From the NCBI GenBank assembly GCA_009741485.1, contig CM019230.1:3808619-3872618 (forward strand): a stretch of DNA of 64,000 bases, read 5' to 3'. The notes under the pieces are model-generated. The model was not told where the DNA came from and did not search any database. It saw only the letters and a list, made by a program, of their open reading frames with translations. Numbering within the stretch: position 1 is the stretch's first letter; each line of letters opens with the position of its first letter. This stretch comes from Malurus cyaneus samueli. Taxonomy: Eukaryota; Chordata; Aves; Passeriformes; Maluridae. Below are positions 45,822-60,300 of the stretch, one piece after another. The position numbers and the translations under genes were made by a program.

Positions 45822-48800
45822 ACAAAGGACTTGGGAAGATGAATGGCAAGTGCTGAGCTCAGGGGAAGCTGCAGAGTTTTACTGTGACAGCCTTCCACCT
45901 CAGCCTTAGGCTGCACAAGAGCTCACTGGGGAGGCTGACAAGGGTTGGAACAAAGCAAGTGCTCTCCACTCACCAAAGCTTTGGTGCAAAGTGGCCAAAC
46001 CTCCTGTGGGCTGAGATCCCCAGCAAGCCCTGACTGCCCTGTTGAGGGGCTCTCCAGTAGAAAGGGCATGTTGCAGGGACAGCCCTGAGTCCTGAGACAC
46101 CACGAGAAGCCACCAGCCAGGACAGATTCCACATGCTGGCCCATGAGCAGGATGGCTCATGGTGGTGTGGGGCCAAAGTTCAGAGAAAGTGCACAGGATC
46201 CTTTCCACTGACCCGAACACTTCCTGGGCAGGGTGCAGAACTGGCAGTGAGGAGAAGACAATTACCAGCAAGTCCTTTTCATCCTTGGCCAAACTTCTTA
46301 CCAAGAACAGCACTCAGCAGGAGAAGTGAGACTTACCACAAGATTTGACAGAGATCAGCAGCTTTATGGAGCTCTGTCAGAAGTGTATCAGGGAGAAGCT
46401 GCAGACTGCAAGTGTCAGACTCCTTGAAAATTGTTTCTCTGTTCATGATCTTCTGCTGTTTCTCTTGGCAGTGGAAAAAACATTCCCTATAACTTGGGAT
46501 ACTCTGTTTCTAGGACATTTCCTTCCTGCATTGCATCTGTAAGTGAGTTTTTCATTCTTGACCTTTCAAAGCAAACTCTAGCCTTTTTCATCTGGTTCTG
46601 AAGCATTTTCCTGTGCTTGCATTCTAGGATCAATTCCTTGGCTGACTCAAACAGGAAAGCCTCCACTTGCTCCAAAGACATTTGCTATGTGGGCTATTAA
46701 TATCCTGCTGGACACGTAATAAAGATATAAATTCAGTGCTAATACAGTGTGTTGAATTAAAGCCTTGCAGACCAAAGCCTTAAGAGGACTGTGAATCAGG
46801 TGCAGGCAACAGCTTTTCAAGGTTTCTTACCCTGGCCATTCAGACAGCACCTCTGAGCTGTGGTCTGATGGCTCATTTTATGCTTGGATACACTGTATAT
46901 TGACAGCAAAGGGAATCTGTGGCAACCACAGCTAAATCCGAGTTGCAGGCTAGTGCCTCAGACAGACGAGTCAATCTGTCACTCCTTGAATAAATTATCT
47001 GCTCAAAGAATAGATTATGACGCTATTCTCAAAAAAAAAAATCAGTCTTTTCCTGTTGTCCTTCCATGGTAGTTTAAACTGCATCCACTGACTGCTCATC
47101 TGTGGAAGTTTGCAAACACAGCTGAGGCATTTACTGCCCCAAGGTCTTCTTTCTTTATCATTCAAACTCCATCAACTTCTCACAGAAGAGACAAGAAGCA
47201 TCACTCAAGTCCATAATGCCACAAAGCTGCCTCTGGAGGGAAGGTGAGACTGAAGCTTTAAGAGCAAATGGATGGGAAATAAATGTGGGAAGAGGAGAGG
47301 GACTTCTTGTTCTAAAATACATATCAACAAAAAGTGCAGTCAGATCTCATCTGTACTCTGCATCAAGCAAGTACCCCAACAGCAGAGTGCTCCAAGATTC
47401 TTCAGTCTGTTACACTGGAAAAATATCTCCAGAGAATAGAGTTTTCTAAACAATTCCTGACATGTTTTTCTCTAGTCCCTGCTGAACTTCCAACAAATCT
47501 CTGTCTTTTATAGAAACAGAATTTTAATATTTTTCCTGGATTCTGCTGTTGTCTTCACTGAAAGCAAAACTTTCCAAGTGCTTTTAAAATGGCAAGTGTG
47601 GAAAAAAATCTGTGCCTTGTCTGAAAGGCCCTAGTTTAGCCTGGGCAGGAGCTGCTGGCCCTGCTCCAGAGTGAGCATAACTGGTATAAAGGGAGCTCTG
47701 CTCGAATAAAGAGCTGAAGACTGAACTCCTTGGGAAAGCCATCTCAGACTGTTTGAGTATGTTAAAAGAGGTCAGATGTTAAGTAAATACTCAATTAAGG
47801 AAGGAGGGCAAGTAATTAGTAAGGCTAATTCTGTTCTGAAATGGTCTGGGTGGTATGCAAAACTCACCCCAGCACCTCCTTCCATTCAGAATAAGATGCA
47901 GTTCTTGAAAGAGCAGCTCAGCCTTGAGTAGACCTGGGTTAAATTACCAACTCAGCCACTGACTCGGTGTTTTCAGCATGGACAGGTCTTCAGTTTCTTT
48001 CTGTGTCCACTCCCAAACCCCCCAAACAAGGACAGTAAGTACATACTGAGACAGAGACACACAGCAATGACCCCAATCTGTGTGTACGAAGGTTTGTGTA
48101 CATTAAAGCAGGTACTTGTGGCAGTTACAGCACTCCAAGAACTCTAAGAGGTCAAGCAAATGCTTCTCCACCCACAGATTTCCTCTTCAAGTAAGTCCTA
48201 TGTGAAGGGATCTCATTACTGAAAAATAAAACATCATTCCACTTCAGGTACTGGAACAATACTACAGTGGGTAGCTGGCATATATCATAGACACAGGAAA
48301 AAAGCAAATGTCTTATGCTGTGTTATATAAAAACCATTAGAATGTGGTTGGTTTGAACCTCTTTGGCCTCTGCTCTCATCTACTGCAACACAGCTCCACA
48401 ACTGACATGCAGAGGTGGAGAGATTCTAAAAATAATCAGTGCAGGGAGAGGGACAGAAGCATGAGGAGGAAAACATTTCTTGGCCTGGTTGAGAGATTGG
48501 GCAGCAGCTCCCAGTGCCCAAGGAACACCTGGTTCCAGTCCTGCTCTGTTAGCAGCCCTGCACTCCCTAACAGCCTGGTGGCAGACCATTTCTGGAGACT
48601 TAGCATGGCCTAAATACATATATAAGACATGCAAGAAGGGATTTTTTAAAATCAGAGGACAAGCCAGAAATTCTTAAATCAGCCAAAAGAGAACTCTGAC
48701 ATATGACAAAATTTAATTGTCAGTGAACTGATATAGGACATCACCCTGACGCTAAGTCTAATGCAGTAACAGGGATCTGGTGCCCATCCTGTTTAGCTGG

Positions 48801-51800
48801 AGCTCTCTTATGTGAACTGTATAATTGGAATAATTATAAAAAACCAAAAAATCCTCTGGCTCCCCAGAACAGACCACTCTAGGGAAGCCAATCCAAAATC
48901 ATGCTCTTTTATGCAAGCTTTCCTCCTCTGCTGGACTGTTCCAAGGCTCAGGTCACATCCTGTCACAAGTTTATAGCAAGCAGGAAGAAATACTGCTCTT
49001 CCCACTTCCCAATCCCATTCTCATTTGACTACAGCATGTTCCAATTCTTGCACGACTGGTGCTGCATAAGTGACACATCCTGGGAAAAGCGGTGAAAGCA
49101 ATGTAATTGTTTTAGCGGGTTAATGTGCTGGTACATACATCCCATTTCATCCAAAGTCACAAAGCTAAGTTTATACAGTACCTGGGAACAATATGCAAGC
49201 AGACATAATACCCAGATTCCATCTAACACTTTCAACAACCTTTATTTTATCACTGACATTGACTTCAGGTTACTGCTGAGAGATGGGCAGATATGGTGAG
49301 AGCAGGAGATTAGGCACGAGATGCCACTAAAGCTGGCGCGGGTGTGCTGCATCCCAAATTCTGCCCTTGCAAACTGAGAGTGTGTCCTGATAGAGCTAAA
49401 ACCAGAGAGAGAAGCCTGCCTAGATGTGCAGATCTTCCCCAGCCACCCACCAGAGTAGGACCTGAAACACAACAGCAACTCCTCCAACCCTGTGCAATTG
49501 TACCAGATGTAAGATTTAAGACTGGAGGGGATCAGAGTAAGCAACAACAAATCTTACTTCCTTCCCTATAATCAAAGGTTTTCTCCAAATCCTTGTGTTG
49601 CTTTTCCCTAGTGAAAGCATTCAGAGCTATGCAGAAATAGAGGACAGACAGGCTGTAGTTCTCATATAATTATCAGTTGTCAACTCATCTGAAAGACACC
49701 CAGAAAGGTTCCTGCTGCGTCAGATGTACAATTAACTTGTTCTTCTCTAGCAAGGGCACTGCATGAGAGAGGGGGTTTGGAGGCTCTTCTTTCTCCCAGC
49801 AAACACATGACAAAACTGTGCTCCCAGTTCAAGCCTGGGAATGGCTCCAACTGTTTTTACCTCAGTCTGAGTCTCAGTCCTTCACTGCTCTGTCATTGAT
49901 TTGTACAGAAAATCTGCTGTTATCCTACAGTGGTCCTGCTCTGTGGATGGCATTTGCACACACTTCAGCCCAAGCCTTGCAGGGTAAATTGCTTCTCCCA
50001 TATCCAACATGTGGATGGTCCACTCAGACCCCCAGGTCTGCAATATTCCATTCACAAGAAGAACATGTTCAAGCACACAGAGAACCTTTGAATCCTGCAG
50101 TCAGACATGCTGGCATTACATAATTTGGTTTAATCTCACCTCACCATGGCATAAAATGAACAGAATTTGGCTTCTTTGATATAACAAACATAATCTCTGC
50201 TGCTGCAGCTGATCAGATCTGTGCTGTCATTTCACAGGCTCCTGAAAAGTCCCCTTAGGCTTAGATGTCACTGAGTGCTCAGCAGTGGCTCTCCAGAGTA
50301 TTACACTGTATGGCAGATTAATGCTCCACATTTATCCAAAACATTAAACCAACATCCACAGGCAGTATCTGGACTGCCCAGTGCAAACCCTCAATATGGG
50401 CTCAGCACTGGTGTGGATTTTATCCTTTACAGCTTTTGGAATGAAGACAGGGAAGCAGAGGCACAGGATATTACAAACTCATGGCCTGTTTAAAGCAAGT
50501 AATGAGGGGTGCAGTGTAAGAAAGCGAGGAGAATGAAATATTCAGATGGTCATGTGGCAGCAATATACTATCACATTCTGCACTCCTATTGAACAGAACA
50601 CTTTATACTCACAGTAAAGTGCAATACTGGCTCTACCTGCCCACCCCAGAAATCAGCTTGTGTCACACACCAATTGCTGAGCAGAGAGGTATCTGTAGCT
50701 AGTGCCAAAACCACCATATATCAACTGCTCCTGGTCTTCAAAAGGACAAGATTTACACACTAGACAATGTCAAGATAAAGCACTAATTAAATAAAAGTGA
50801 AAGTCACTGAAAATTCTGCTTGGCATTTTTCACTTCACTTCATAAAAGGAATGGAATAAACTCAGGACCTGCCAAAAGAAGAAAGGAATTATGCCAAAGA
50901 AATCACCACCCAGCACTCAGCACGCAGCCAGTGAGCTCAAATTCCAACAGCAGAAAAAAGGCAGCAGCAAATCCTCTGCAAATAACTCACCAATAAAGAT
51001 TTGGAATGAGGGAAAACACTTTAAGCATGAGCTGCTGAAGTCAAGCACAAACAGGGATCAGTGACACTAAAATCACGGAACTAATCTAAAGTATTTACTC
51101 TCAGAAGTGTAAAAATATTCCAAATAGCGCTCTAAAAGTGCTGTATATTTCTAAAGCACTGGATTGCTGATGCAGTATGAATACTGAGTGAGCAAGGGCA
51201 GACCACATCTGCCTGCCACTGGCCCTTATCCACACGTTTCTGCTCCTGCTCCTCCACCAGAAGAGCTGATCCCACCAGCACTCACACTCCTCACTGCAGT
51301 GCTGAGAAGCATACTATGATATTTAAGTCTAGAAGCCTGGGGACAGCCAGGGAGCTGCAATGTTAATGGAAAAGCTCTATCAGAAGTGATGATAGAATGG
51401 GAATCCATCAGCCTTCCACCCCTGGCATGGAACCTGAACTCCATGGTTAGTAGCAGGGGATGGAGACCACAAAAAAATTGCAGGAAGCAGTCTGAGCATA
51501 CCTGGGAAGAAATTCCCTGGAGCTGCTATTTTTATGCATAGCCGGAAAAGCAAGAATGTGAGTGAAGTAAAGCGCCCAGTTAGGGAGGAGGCAGACCAGG
51601 ATGTGACCAAAGCCACCAGGATCACAGCAGGTTTCCAAGAGATGACTGAGCTTTCCCCTGTGCAGGCCTGTGGGGCTGGAGCCAGATGCTTAAGGATTCT
51701 TGCACAGCACAGCTGGGCTGCCATCCACCCCTCTGACTGCGGCCTGTGCACAAAAAGAGGGAAATTCTTGGTCAGGCAGAGAGATTGGGCAGTTTTTCCA

Positions 51801-54027
51801 CAACAGCTGTTCATATCACGCCTCTAAGAAGTACCATAAAGAGACCTGTAAATATTTAAAACAGCATTTATTAATCACTTCCTTGTTTCTTCTGTATAAA
51901 TGCTACTTAACTGCTTTGGGAATAGGGCTCCTGAGTTTTAAGCATAAACTGGTACAGCTGCTTTTCCTGTAAGAGAACCATTACAGGTCTGATTCCATCA
52001 ATCAGCATTTCATTAATGCTCAGTGACTCCTGTGCTAGAGTAATGCAGAACAGAGTTAGACCTTTGAAATGTCCTTCAATCTGAAGGAATAAAAATCCTA
52101 AACAGAATTCACTCATCTATTAACAGAAAAAAGAGAAAATCTTATTTTTTCTAGGTGGCTTTCTATGAGGCCACTAAAGTCTCTGTTTTCTTTTGTTCGT
52201 GTTTCAGTGTTTTTCAAGAGTGACAGAAGACAGACAGGTTCTCCCTCTTGTTATCTCTTTCATGCCAATAGAAAACAGAGTGTGAGGCTTCTGGGACTTC
52301 CAGCAGTAAAGACCAAAGATAGTCAGTCTAAGATGAAACACCTTTGGTTTTGTTTGAAAAGATCAGTGCAATCTTACCACAAGGACAAAGACATGCAAAA
52401 CATTTAAAGGAGTGTTCTATTTGCATTTAAAACTCCTAATTCAGAAGTCCAGGTTTGGCTAAGCCCAGTTCAGGCAAAACTGTGAATCTTGCATACAATC
52501 AGACCCGTACCTTCCTTCACTGCTACAGAAACAACCCTGCCTGTAAAAATGCAGACTTGAGCTAAGAGTAAGTTTTTGTTCTTCCTGAACAAGAAATTAA
52601 ATCAGGAACATGAAGATCTGTCTTCAAGCCGTCGGTAGAGGTTACAGATCACAGCTGTCACAGTCAAGAAAAAGTGAACACTGCAGGAAGACATGTGCAG
52701 TAAGTGCAATGGTCACAGTGTTCAGCCACTGCTCATCAGTCTTTTGCATTTAGCAGTGCAGAGAAATCTGCTGATACCCTTTGAGACTATTGCCATTCTT
52801 CTCCCTTCTGCATTCACTACAGCTCATCCATTAACATTTCTGCTGAGTGCCCTTTACTTGATTTGAAAGTATCAGGACTGATTGTTTGCTGAGTCTGTCC
52901 CATAATTTTAAAATCCAAGTACAATTTAAACACACTGAACAGGCACCAGGAAAGGTATCTTATTCTCTTTCACTCTGTTCCAACGATTCTGACACTTATT
53001 AATTTTCCTTGCACCTATTTTTAGCTCTGTCCTCACCACCACGGTCCTTGGTTAAGGATGCCCTTCTAGGCTGATGGGTGATCCTCTTCCCTGCTCTTCA
53101 AGGTACTTAAGGTCTGCTCTGGCCATCCTCTCTGGACACAGCAAACCCTCCTAAAGTCAGAGGAGATCGACAAAGAGTGTGGCAGATGGTCACAGCATCT
53201 TCCTCTAACATTACCGGTTGGTTTCCAGGCAGTTGGTCAAGTTCTATTCATGAATAGTCTGGTCAGAGTGAAATGGAAAAGCAACTTATGTCCGTTTCAG
53301 CAGCGCACATTCAGTCTTTTTACAACAGGAGGAAGTGAGATGCCACATTTCAGGCTGTTTCAGCTCCTGACAACACCCCATGTGTGATTTAGGAAGAAGA
53401 TGGGATGAGGAAAATGAATATAAGAAAAAGCCATTTTAAAACAACCAGAGTCCTGAGAGTTATGAGTAATTTGGCCAATTTCCTGCCAGATACAGATATG
53501 ACACTTTCACATGATGGGCTGCTGTGCTGACTAATGCACCAGTACAACAAACTGTCACAACATGTTGACAGACCTTCCCTGGTGATGAGGAACCCGTTCA
53601 TTTTATTGTTAATCCTCCTCGTGTAGATCAGCTTCATGGAATTGCATATTTCCTTTTGTTCCCAATGCACAGATTACCCAACATGCAGGCTTTACTACAT
53701 GAGTGGTGCACACAATCTGTACACCTGGAGAATTTTCTGCACATAATTTCCTGTTTCTCAGTTATTCTGACTAACCTGATTGCTCTTCACTGCAAAGAGC
53801 AGGGCTCTCTGGGTACCAGGAAGTGTATTTGAAACTCATCTTAGGTGTTATATATTCCAGCATGTTTTCTACATCTGGGTTATTGTAAAAGGTCAGATAT
53901 AATTGCGAAGTGTAGATACAGGAGGGTACCTGTATCAAAAACCTTGTCTTGAGCATTTTATTTTGTGCCATGTGTATGTGAGCTTCCTCACTGCTGTCTG
54001 TTAGTCAGATGGAGTTCAGAGAGCCTC
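45822..54027. other. intronic or intergenic DNA, no gene seen
   Basis: About 8 kb without a recognised gene. An A11 run lies at 47031-47041. Two minus-strand donors close together near 46315 (gtaagaag) and 46333 (gtaagtct), and several short acceptor-donor pairs on both strands (for example minus 50991-51034), were examined, but none encloses a recognisable exon. Open frames in 51380-51827 on both strands are overlapping shadows in moderately GC-rich DNA. Confidence 0.6.
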
Positions 54028-54064
54028 AATAAAGCTCTCCAATAAAAAATATATTCCAAATAAA
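54028..54064 (+). terminator. cluster of three AATAAA polyadenylation signals
   Basis: AATAAA occurs at 54028-54033, 54041-54046 and 54059-54064, three hexamers within 37 bp on the plus strand. Such clusters are common at 3' ends of transcripts, but no plus-strand coding exon was recognised upstream. The flanks are AT-rich enough that chance is quite possible. The first copy lies in CAATAAAGCT, a context also seen in some retroviral repeats, but no other long-terminal-repeat feature is visible. Confidence 0.25.
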
Positions 54065-57000
54065 AATATGATTCCTATAATTCAACTGAATTTATTTAAA
54101 TATTTGAATGTTTTATGCCAAACAGGAGGAGTCAATGGCTTGAGTCACGGTGGCTAGCACTAGGCTGTTGGCAGCTAGAGCCCCCAGTTTAATCAGAAAT
54201 CACTGCCAAGGAACAGACAGTGTTTGCTTCCAGACCAAATAGGTTGTCAAAATATTCTGTGTTATCACCTAGTCTGACAGCATTATCTCAAAGTGTTGAC
54301 TCAGACCTGCCTTGAAGATGCACTTTGGAACATCTTGATCAGCAAGCTCATTTCCTTCCCAGCCCTATTCACTCTCACCTTGCAGGAATGCTGAGCAGCT
54401 TAGCCGCAATTCTGCACAACCACAGAGCTGAACTGCCAGCTCAGAATTCTGCAGGTTCAAACCCTCTGTCAACATAAGTTCCTAGTTTTCCATTTTCTGT
54501 TTCCCAGCCTTATGCCCTTAGAGCTGTCTCTTGGAGATGCAGAGCTTGCCGTATCAGGAATATTATGCTATAGCTTGGGAAGACTGATTCACTAATATCA
54601 AGGGATTCCCCTCAAATATCTTAAACATTTTACACTAAGTTCTCTGCAGCTTCTTCCACTGCTTAGCTCTCCTTACAGATAACAGAATCAACAATAAAGT
54701 AAACCCCCTATTGAAAAAACCTATCTCAGTGCTTGCTACTGCTGAGGCCTGTTTTTTCCTCTCCTTCATTGTCTTTACCAATGGTATAAATTCTGTCACA
54801 CGTTTCAGACTATCCATCCTGGTTGCACTCAGGCACAGGAGAAGCTGTGCAGGTTATACCAGACTTCCTTGCAACAATGCTGTTGTTAAGGAGAGCTTCC
54901 CTGCCTGTTTTGTTTTTCTTTGAATTGATGGATTTTCAGCATGAGTAAGGAAGCTTATCACAAACCGTGGAACTGCAAGCTGTAATATCAGTGGAACACC
55001 AGAAGGTTCCTCCTTCTTCCCCACTTTAGGAGGTGCTGACGATCCCCAGGGCTGCCCATACACAAAGCTGCCATGGCAGGTTAATACACACTACACCTAA
55101 ACCAGACACATTCCAGTTCAGCCCTGTCACCTCTCCCACTTCATCATCAGCTGTGATTCGGTCTTGGCACATGCAAGGCAGTGAAAGGCTATCCCCAGGA
55201 GAAATCTGCTGAGGTGCTCTATAGACCCTTTTTGATTAAAGGTTTACACAGAACTGCCAAATCCTTTTTTCCTATCCAGCTATCTTAAACTTGGATTTTC
55301 AAACTAATTCCACAGAGAGCTCTGGCAAGAAACCTCTATCGCAAAGAAATCTCTATTGCATGCAAAAATATGAAACCTAAAACACTTCATAGCCACACTG
55401 TAGTCTATTCTTAACTTGGCTAACTTTGCACCAGCATCTTTATTTCCCTTCTCTGCTACTCTTGTGAATAGTATTAAAAAAACTAAGAAACTAGGAATTA
55501 TTACAGGATGCTGAGTTGCTCAACAGGGCCCAGGAAAGTCATGCATTTTTTGTCTGTTCCTGCATGAGCATGGGCTTTACGGTGCAAATCAATGCCATGA
55601 CTCTCACTGAAACAGGTTTTTACCATCTCAAACCTTGTGTCTGTTCAGAAGAATCATGGGGAGCCACCTTCTTCAGCACAAACTTAGTTGATAAGTGCTC
55701 CACTAAATCTTGATACTACACCTATTTGAGCCTTTTACCCTAAATTAAACTGGAGCCTGGTGCTGCCTCCCTGCCTACAAAACTGGGATGTGCAACTGCT
55801 CCCAGATTCCTCTGCAAGCTACTGGGAGGTTTCAAATCCCTGTCTGACATCCATTCAACTCCGTCTGATGTCCACAAATAGTGATGAGAGCACAACAGGC
55901 TCTGAGCATTAGAAGACATGTTTTACCATGCTGTGTTAAAGCCACCAGTTGCACAGGTGTATCACACTGTTGCATTCCTATTAGCAAAGGCAAAGAGGAA
56001 AAAAACATAGGGATGAGAGCCGCACTGCTCTCTACCACTCCAAGACACTCCTTTGTAACAACACTTGCTGAGAGCCAGGGCTGTTGGAACCTAAGCCTTC
56101 ATTTTAGATCTCCTACCATGTGGCAGACCCTGAATATTCATTACCTATTAAAAGCTTTGAAAGTGTAAATTCATCCCACAATCAAGTGAACTGATTTATT
56201 CACGCAGCTGAGTCACACTCATTTACAGTCTGTGACCTAAATCTATTAATCCAGCATCAAAAAAAACCCCAGTCTTATTTATTATTTTATTTTGGTAATA
56301 TTAGTTGAGCAAAGACGAATATTTTAAAAATGTGTGGGGTGTTTCTTTCCAGCAGTGCTGACACACAGCCTGTACTGAGCCTGCCTTCCTTGCTGGTCCC
56401 AAGAAGTGGTGCAGTCATTGCTCATGTTGTCTGCCATGGAGTGACCCATTTAACAGAGACTGCACAAAATTTTCATGGGAATCACATCAGCTCTTTAGTA
56501 AGAGTCTCTGAAGTGCCAAGCAGCAGATATCACAGAAACCTCTCCTAAAGAGAACTATAACTCCCTCATTAATAATAGAAAGCACAAGCCAGTTCTGACA
56601 GAGGGGGAAATTGCTCTGTGGAGAGCAATGTGTTATTGTGTCTAGCACCTCCTGAGTCTTTTCCTAGGGCCAAAGTAAAATCTTACTAAGTCTCTGCTGT
56701 ACTTGGGGAAATAAAGTCACATTTTCAAAAATGACGAGAATTTTAGAGCCACTGACTTTTAGCAGAACTAGAGAATCATTAGATACAGTGTAGGGGGTAA
56801 CATTTAAAATGCCATCAAAATTTAATCTTTAGACAGCCTCTCCTTTCCTCCCCATCTGATTGCTGTGATATTCTGAGTCCATTGCTGATATCATAAATAG
56901 ACCCATGAGCTCCTGAAGAAAGATTGAGTTTTTAAAAGGTTAAAGTTCAGTCCTGTGCTGAAATTGCAATCACAATCTAATTACAGTGTGCACTGAGCAC

Positions 57001-57220
57001 ACGCTTTGGGTCTTAAAATCCATTTCCATTCCAGGCTGGCAGTTTATTCCTAGAAATCAATTCTTGCATGCGGGTATTAAGACATCCACAGGTACTCAGT
57101 CAAACACTGACACTGTTGCACAAGGTGCACTGCACCAGTATTTCCTTTGTATCCATTCACTGCTGTCCATCTGTTTGCCACCCTTTTGAAGAGAACATCC
57201 TTCTTCCCCCTTCCCATCAG
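54065..57220. other. intronic or intergenic DNA, nothing recognised
   Basis: AT-rich sequence without recognisable genes, notable repeats or clear regulatory clusters. Open frames are short. The right end contains the pyrimidine tract of the exon-like segment that starts at 57221. Confidence 0.65.
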
Positions 57221-57341
57221 GACCCATCTGCCCAACTGATTTGGAAAAAACACAGGTTGGAGCTCATGGTGGCCCACAGTGCTACTGACAGCAGGTTGAC
57301 CAAAGTTAAGCAGGAGTAATGCCTGACAGACTGTAAAATGG
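57221..57341 (+). other. exon-like segment, possibly of a non-coding RNA
   Basis: A 121-nt plus-strand segment has a superb acceptor (ttcttcccccttcccatcag, 57201-57220) and a strong donor (ATGG|gtaagttt after 57341). Frame 1 is open for 32 codons and then hits TAA inside the segment; the other two frames contain stops. It could be an exon of a long non-coding RNA, an untranslated exon, or the end of a coding region with 3' untranslated sequence. The 32-residue peptide, which includes LIWKKHRLELMVAHSATDSR, resembles nothing I know. No partner exon was identified. Confidence 0.22.
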
Positions 57342-60300
57342 GTAAGTTTTTAGCAGCAGCAAGAGTGGGAGAGAAAACACAAGGGAAAAAGAAGAGAAAT
57401 TAAAGTTGAAATAGTATGTCGTTAATTAAAGAAATACCTTCTGTGACTGGCACACCCATTATTTAGTGAATGACAGAACCTTCTAAGGCACTGTGAGCTG
57501 TAAAGCAGTTACACAGTGTGAAAAGGGAAGGGAGGTACCAGCTCAGTGAGGTTCCATCTCACAGGCAGCTTCAAAGGGCTCTGAGAACACCCTTCTTTAT
57601 ACAAAATCATCCCCCAGAAAGGCCTGTTCTGCATCTTTGCTCTGCAGAGGGTGCTCAGCCCTTGTGGGCTCAGAAAACATCTCTGCAAGCTAACAATAGT
57701 AAATGCTATAAATACATAATAAATACAATAAACAGGAAATGGTCTCTTCAGCCATCCTGTGCCATCCAGGAGTCTGGTAGGTGAACCTGATGCTCATGGC
57801 TCATCAAAGAACTGAGTGAATAGGGGGAGGGTGTTTCACAACTGTTATCCATGGCAACCCTTCCCCCCTGTAAAAAAGGTATTTGGAATGTGCCTCTTCA
57901 CACTTCTTCCCCAAAACAGAGACATTGGCAATTTCTTGCTCTGAGAGGAATCTACCATCCTACTCTCTTCACCTGGTACCATAAATCCAGAGAAGCAGCT
58001 CTACAGAACAGTGTAACATCTACAAAATGCAAGCAGTGTCAGGCACTGAATTAGGAGTAGTGCCACCAAACAGAACATATTGCTAAAGACCCGCTGCAGC
58101 AGCCAACTGCAATAAACCCAAAGGTAATTTATAGCCACATTATTCCACCAACTCAATCAAGCAAGCTTTTCACCTGAAATGTTGTATAAATCATTTGTGT
58201 TTACAACCACTTAGACGAATCTCTCCAAAGCTCTCTTCCCTTCCAAACTGGTGCTATTTGCTATAACATGACCAGAGCTAAACAACCACCCTGACCTAAA
58301 CAGGAGCCACCCACCAAAAAGCACAAGCCACGGCGAATCCAGAACTGAAGACGTCCTTGAAGATGGAAGGAATAAATCCACAGGATAACACAGTGAAGCC
58401 ACAACATCATTCATTACTTCGAAAAGTCTCCAGCAAAAACAGTGCCCAGGCAGAGCTGTGATGCTGTGGAGTGACAGTGGGGATTACAGTCCATTCATGC
58501 TGCCTCCCTTGAGGCACCATTGATTGTCCTGCATTAAATATCCCTGCTGCCTGATGCCCTCCTCCTCAAACCATTCTGTGGCCCCAGGCAGCAGACTGAG
58601 AGCAGCAATTTGGCTCTGCACGTGCCAGTGCACCAAATATTCGTGCCCATCCCAAAGAACAGCTGATAGAGGGCATCACCAACCTCCACCACCCACTCAG
58701 GGTGGCTTCCACACATCAGGGCTGTCAGGCTTTTGAAAATGCATTTAGAATGCCACAGGAGAAAGAAAATTATTTCTGGGAAAAGAAATGCAGTTCGCAG
58801 TCATCAGACCAGGCTTACAAGAAAAATATAGCAACAGAAATCACATGATTTCTACGCACACAGAAAAAGCAATCTGTGCCATGACTTTTGGCAAAATGCA
58901 AGTAATTTGTGGATATCTGACCTTTTCCAGAGGTTATCTGGATAACTATCTAAATCAAGAAACAAATGATCTGCATGTGCCAGCATCTGCACCAGGACAG
59001 TAACTTGAGATGTGCCAAATTCTCTGTACACAGCAAATTATCTTTTCACCCATTGGAAAGACATCGTGAGCTTGGTTAGAGCCAAAGCTTCCAATCTGGC
59101 TGACAGATGTCCAGAAATTCTCCAAGCAGCAGCGGAATCATCAGTCAAGGTGACTACAGGACACAAGAGAGGTGGTAGCTTATTGATAAAGATCCTCATC
59201 TGCCACCCACCAAGTCACATCGGCAGTTAAAGATGCACTGACCTTCAAATTTAGACCTCCCCAAATGACAGCTGTCAACAGCAAACTGTTCAAACCAATT
59301 TCATTCTCTAAACAAGCCACACTGCTCTGTCTGATCGGAAGCAAATATCACAGCACTTTCCAGTAAAATGCACCCGACCGTGCAGAGGAGTTTGTGTTTG
59401 GCAAAGGGCACTCAATTCCCAGGTGAGGAGGCAAGATGCAGTTTTCCTCAGTGGAAACTTCCATGCCTTGTAATTGCTCAGCAGGAAAAGCAAAACTGAC
59501 ATTATCAAAGCTCCTTTGAAGATGTGTCCCAAAGCACTCCTCAATTCTTTATTTTCAAGCAATCCCAAAGAGAACTGAGGAATGAAACACACAATCCACT
59601 CTTCACACTGGAGGCTAAAATTCACAAATTTCCCCCATGTCTGGCTGCAGTAAATGAATCATAGCCAAACAAACTCATGGACCATAATCCTTAATTCTCC
59701 TGTACCACATTTTAAAGCTGTTCCAGCTTCCTGCTCGAACTTACTGATTCTCCTTTCCTGCAGATTACATTGTGTCTCTTACATGGCATGACATTATTCA
59801 TGGTTTTCCTTTACCTATTGCTTTATTTTCCCCACAGCTCCGGATAACTGCAACCTGAACATAATTCCAATTAGGCAGAGAACTGAACAATATATTTTCC
59901 CTTTGTCCTACATGCACAAAATCTCTGCACTCGCTCAATACGTAACTTGGTAAAAAATTGATTTTTCAGCTTCCTCACCAAGTAAAGGAAATCAAAACCA
60001 TATTTTCTTTTTCATGTTTCTCAGAAGAAAACAGAAAAATGCTTTGTATTGAGCAATATCCTATGTTTTGGAGCATTTTCACTTGTTGTTTGCCAAACAT
60101 TTCACTTTAAATTTTGTCAGTGAAAAGCTGGCTTCAAATGAAATCCATCAAGATATCATACTTATGGAAAACTCCAAAAGGTGAAGTTAATTACATTCCT
60201 ACCTCTTTAAGGCAAACAAAACGTGCCAGACTCATAAAGGAATTGTTAAGGAGGCTGCATAAAGCGTGCAACAAAATTCTCCTACAGCTTTCTCCTGTTC

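Noticed and set aside
54020..54064. CAATAAAGCT as part of a retroviral long terminal repeat
   Set aside because: A single short motif. There is no paired repeat, primer-binding site or TG...CA boundary, and no retroviral coding remnant was found.
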